DNA of 64,000 bases. Source: Myxococcus stipitatus (GTDB lineage: Bacteria; Myxococcota; Myxococcia; Myxococcales; Myxococcaceae). Shown piece after piece: positions 27,201 to 30,200 of this stretch (position 1 is the first letter of the stretch; the number at the start of each line of letters is the position of its first letter). The position numbers and the translations under genes are program-made. The DNA lies in NCBI RefSeq assembly GCF_021412625.1, contig NZ_JAKCFI010000005.1:62001-126000 (forward strand), written 5' to 3'. The notes under the pieces are model-generated. The model saw only the letters and a program-made list of their open reading frames with translations. It searched no databases and was not told the DNA's origin.

Positions 27201-30200
27201 GCTGGGTGATGCTCACCCGAGGCCCTTGCGTGTCCGCGGCAACCTTCACCTGTCGCTCGCGCGACGTGACGGCTCCCGCGAGGTCCTTCACCGCGACGGT
27301 CAACCAGGCCGGACGAGGCGCCCAGCCCTGCGGCATCCGCTGGGTGAGCGACTCCTGCCGGACCTGGCCGATGGGGATGTTCATGGCCCAGGGGCGCACG
27401 GTGAGGCGCTCGCCATGGGCCACGGCGCGCAGCTGGACGCCCTGCCCTTCATAGCGGACCGCCAGCGCGGAGACGCCGGGCGCCGTTCCCTCCGGGGACG
27501 ACAGGAAGGAGACGCGGACCTCGTCGACCTGGAGGGCGGCGGGGAACGACAGGTCCACCGTGTGCTCCGACGCTGCGCCGACGTCAAACGTCCGGCGGCC
27601 TCCCGGGTGCGCCGCGAGGAACGTACGGACCTCCGGAGTGTCTTCGAGCCCCGGGGTGACGACGAAGTCGTAGCGGACCTCGGCTCGCAGGCCCGCGGCG
27701 GCCGCCTCGGGCACGGACAGCACGAGGCGGCGCGGAGCGTTGCCCAGCGAGTCGAGCTGCGGGGCCAGCGCCTCGATGGCCGTGGCCCCGGCCTTCAGCT
27801 CGAAGGCCTGGTCCGCGTTGCCGAACGCGAGGCGGGCCTGGTTGCCATAGGCCGAGGTGGAGCCCGGAGCGTCGATGAGGAAGCGCCCCTCTGGACCGAC
27901 GTTCGCGAGCGGCTTGGTCGAGGCAACCAGCCACGCGTTGGCGACGCCTCGGTCCTCCTCGACCTCGACGAGGACGTCCTGCCCGGCCTCTTCGAGGAAC
28001 GTGGCGTTGTCGACGGGCTTGACCCAACGCACGAGGGGCGGCGCGTCCTTGGCCAGCTCGCACGTCAACGTCGCGTGCGTGGTCCGCCCCGCGAGGTCCG
28101 TGGCCTGGGCCTTGATGGTGTAGGCGCGCGGCCCCTGCGCGCCGAGCGGCGGCAGCGCCAGCGGCCAGCTGCGGCTGAGGGTACCCACCGGCTCGAAGGG
28201 CGGCACCGCGAGCGCAGTGCCATCCGCCTGGACCGACAAGGCGCTCACCTTGCCGTCATCGCTCACGTCCGCGAACAGGGTGACGTTGGAGCCGGCGACG
28301 CAGGTCTTCGCGGACGGGGTCCCCGACATGCGCAGCGCGAGCTTGGGAGGCTCGGTGTCCTGGGCCTCGACGATCTCCACGGTGAAGGAGCGAGACTCCG
28401 CGTTCCCCGCCGGGTCCAGCGCGGTGAGCCGGACGGTGTGCACGCCCACCGGGACGTCCTTGAAGCTGAGCGTCCCCTCGAAGCGCGCCAGGAAGCGGCG
28501 GCTGGTGATGATCTCCCCGGGCGACAGGGGGTTGGGCGTGCGAGTCACCTCGTACCGGATGTCCTTGGCCGACAGGATGTCGTTGCCGTCCTTGGTCACC
28601 GGCGCGGTGTCCAGTTCGAGCGCGACGCGGGCCACGCGGACGTCGTCCTCGACGTCCATGCGGATGCCCACGGCTCCATCCTTGCGGACCTTGATGTGCT
28701 CGGCGTCGGCCGCGGGCTGCGGTGCCACCAGCGTCGCGAGCGGCTTCTCCGTGTCCCGGATGACGTTGAGGTGGACCTCGGCCTTACCCGTCTGGCCAGC
28801 GGTGTCACGGGCCTCGACACCCACGGAAGGCGGCAGGTTCTTGCTGACGACCGGAGCCCAGACCGTGAGGAACTGTTGGCCGTTGAGGATCAGCGGAGTG
28901 CCCGTCTCCGGCAGCGGCTTGACCCGAGCGCCGCCCGACAGGCCGACGAACGCGACGACGCCGTCGTCATCGCCCAGCGTGAAGGAGAGCTGGACGTCCT
29001 CGCCTTCCTTGTACGGGGTCCCCTGCGCGGGCGAGACGATGCCCACCACGGGCTTCGTGTCGGCGACGACGGGAATCGTGAGCGTCCGCTCCGCGGTGAG
29101 GTCCGACGTGTCCGTGGCGACGGCGCGGAGGGTGAGCCCGCCCCCCGCCAGCCCCGCGGGCACGGGAACGGACCAGCGATAGACGTGATAGAGGCCATCC
29201 TCTTCGCCCACGGTGCGCACGCCGAGGCTTCCCGTGGAGAACAGCTCGACCTGCTCGATGCCCACGTCATCGGCGGCGGCGATCTCCACCTGGAGCGTCC
29301 GCCCCGCGAACACGGGGGCCCCGGGCGACGGAGACCGGAAGGTCAGGAGCGGGACGCGCGAGTCCTCGACGACCGCCACCGCGTGGTGCGCCGGGACAGT
29401 GTGAGTGCCGTCGGAGGCTCGGGCCTCGAGGTCGATGGTGCGCGCATCGCCGGTGACCTTGAACGAGAAGCGGTACGGCGGCACGGAGACGACTCCGACA
29501 CGCGAGCCCTCCGCCCACAGCTCCACGGACGTCACGCCCACGTCGTCGGAGGCCTGGACCTCGACCTCGAGCTGGGTGCCCGACGTCACCTGCATCGGCG
29601 TCGACGACGGGAACGACACCGTCGGGGCGGCATCCGGCTCGGCGGTGAACTGGATGGGAGGCGCCGAGCCCATGTTGCCCGAGGCATCCCAGGCCCGCGC
29701 CGTCAGGGTGTACGTCTGGTTGGGCTGGAGCTTGGAGGCGTCGATCACCTTGTGGGTGATGAACGAGCCCCGGACGCCGCCGTTCTCGGCCGGCGTCTCG
29801 TCCAGGTGGATGACCTCGTCCCCGAGGCGCAGCTCCACCTTGACCACGTCCACGTCATCGAGGCCGGCCACGGTGACCAGGAGGTTCTGGGTCTCGGGGA
29901 CCTTGGACTGGTGGCGAGGAACGACGAACGACACCGACGGGGCGTCGGCGTCGGGGACGACGAAGAACGAGACGTCTTTGCGCGTGGTGAGTCCGGAGGC
30001 GTCTCGGGCCTCCGCGGTGACCTTGACCGGGGTCTGGGCGGGGACAGCGGGCAGCGAGTAGGCGACGCGATAGGGAGGCGTGGTGGAGACACCGACGGGC
30101 GTGGAGCCCACCAGCCATCGGACCTCGACGGGGCCTGGCGTCTCGGCGATCACCCGGGCCGTGAGGTCAACCGTCCCACCGCCGACCAATGAGACGCCCG

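Noticed and set aside
22846..30192. Plus-strand open frame of over 2,400 codons
   Set aside because: Same reason: mirror of the giant B coding frame, which shows clear Ig-like, propeller and TIG domains.
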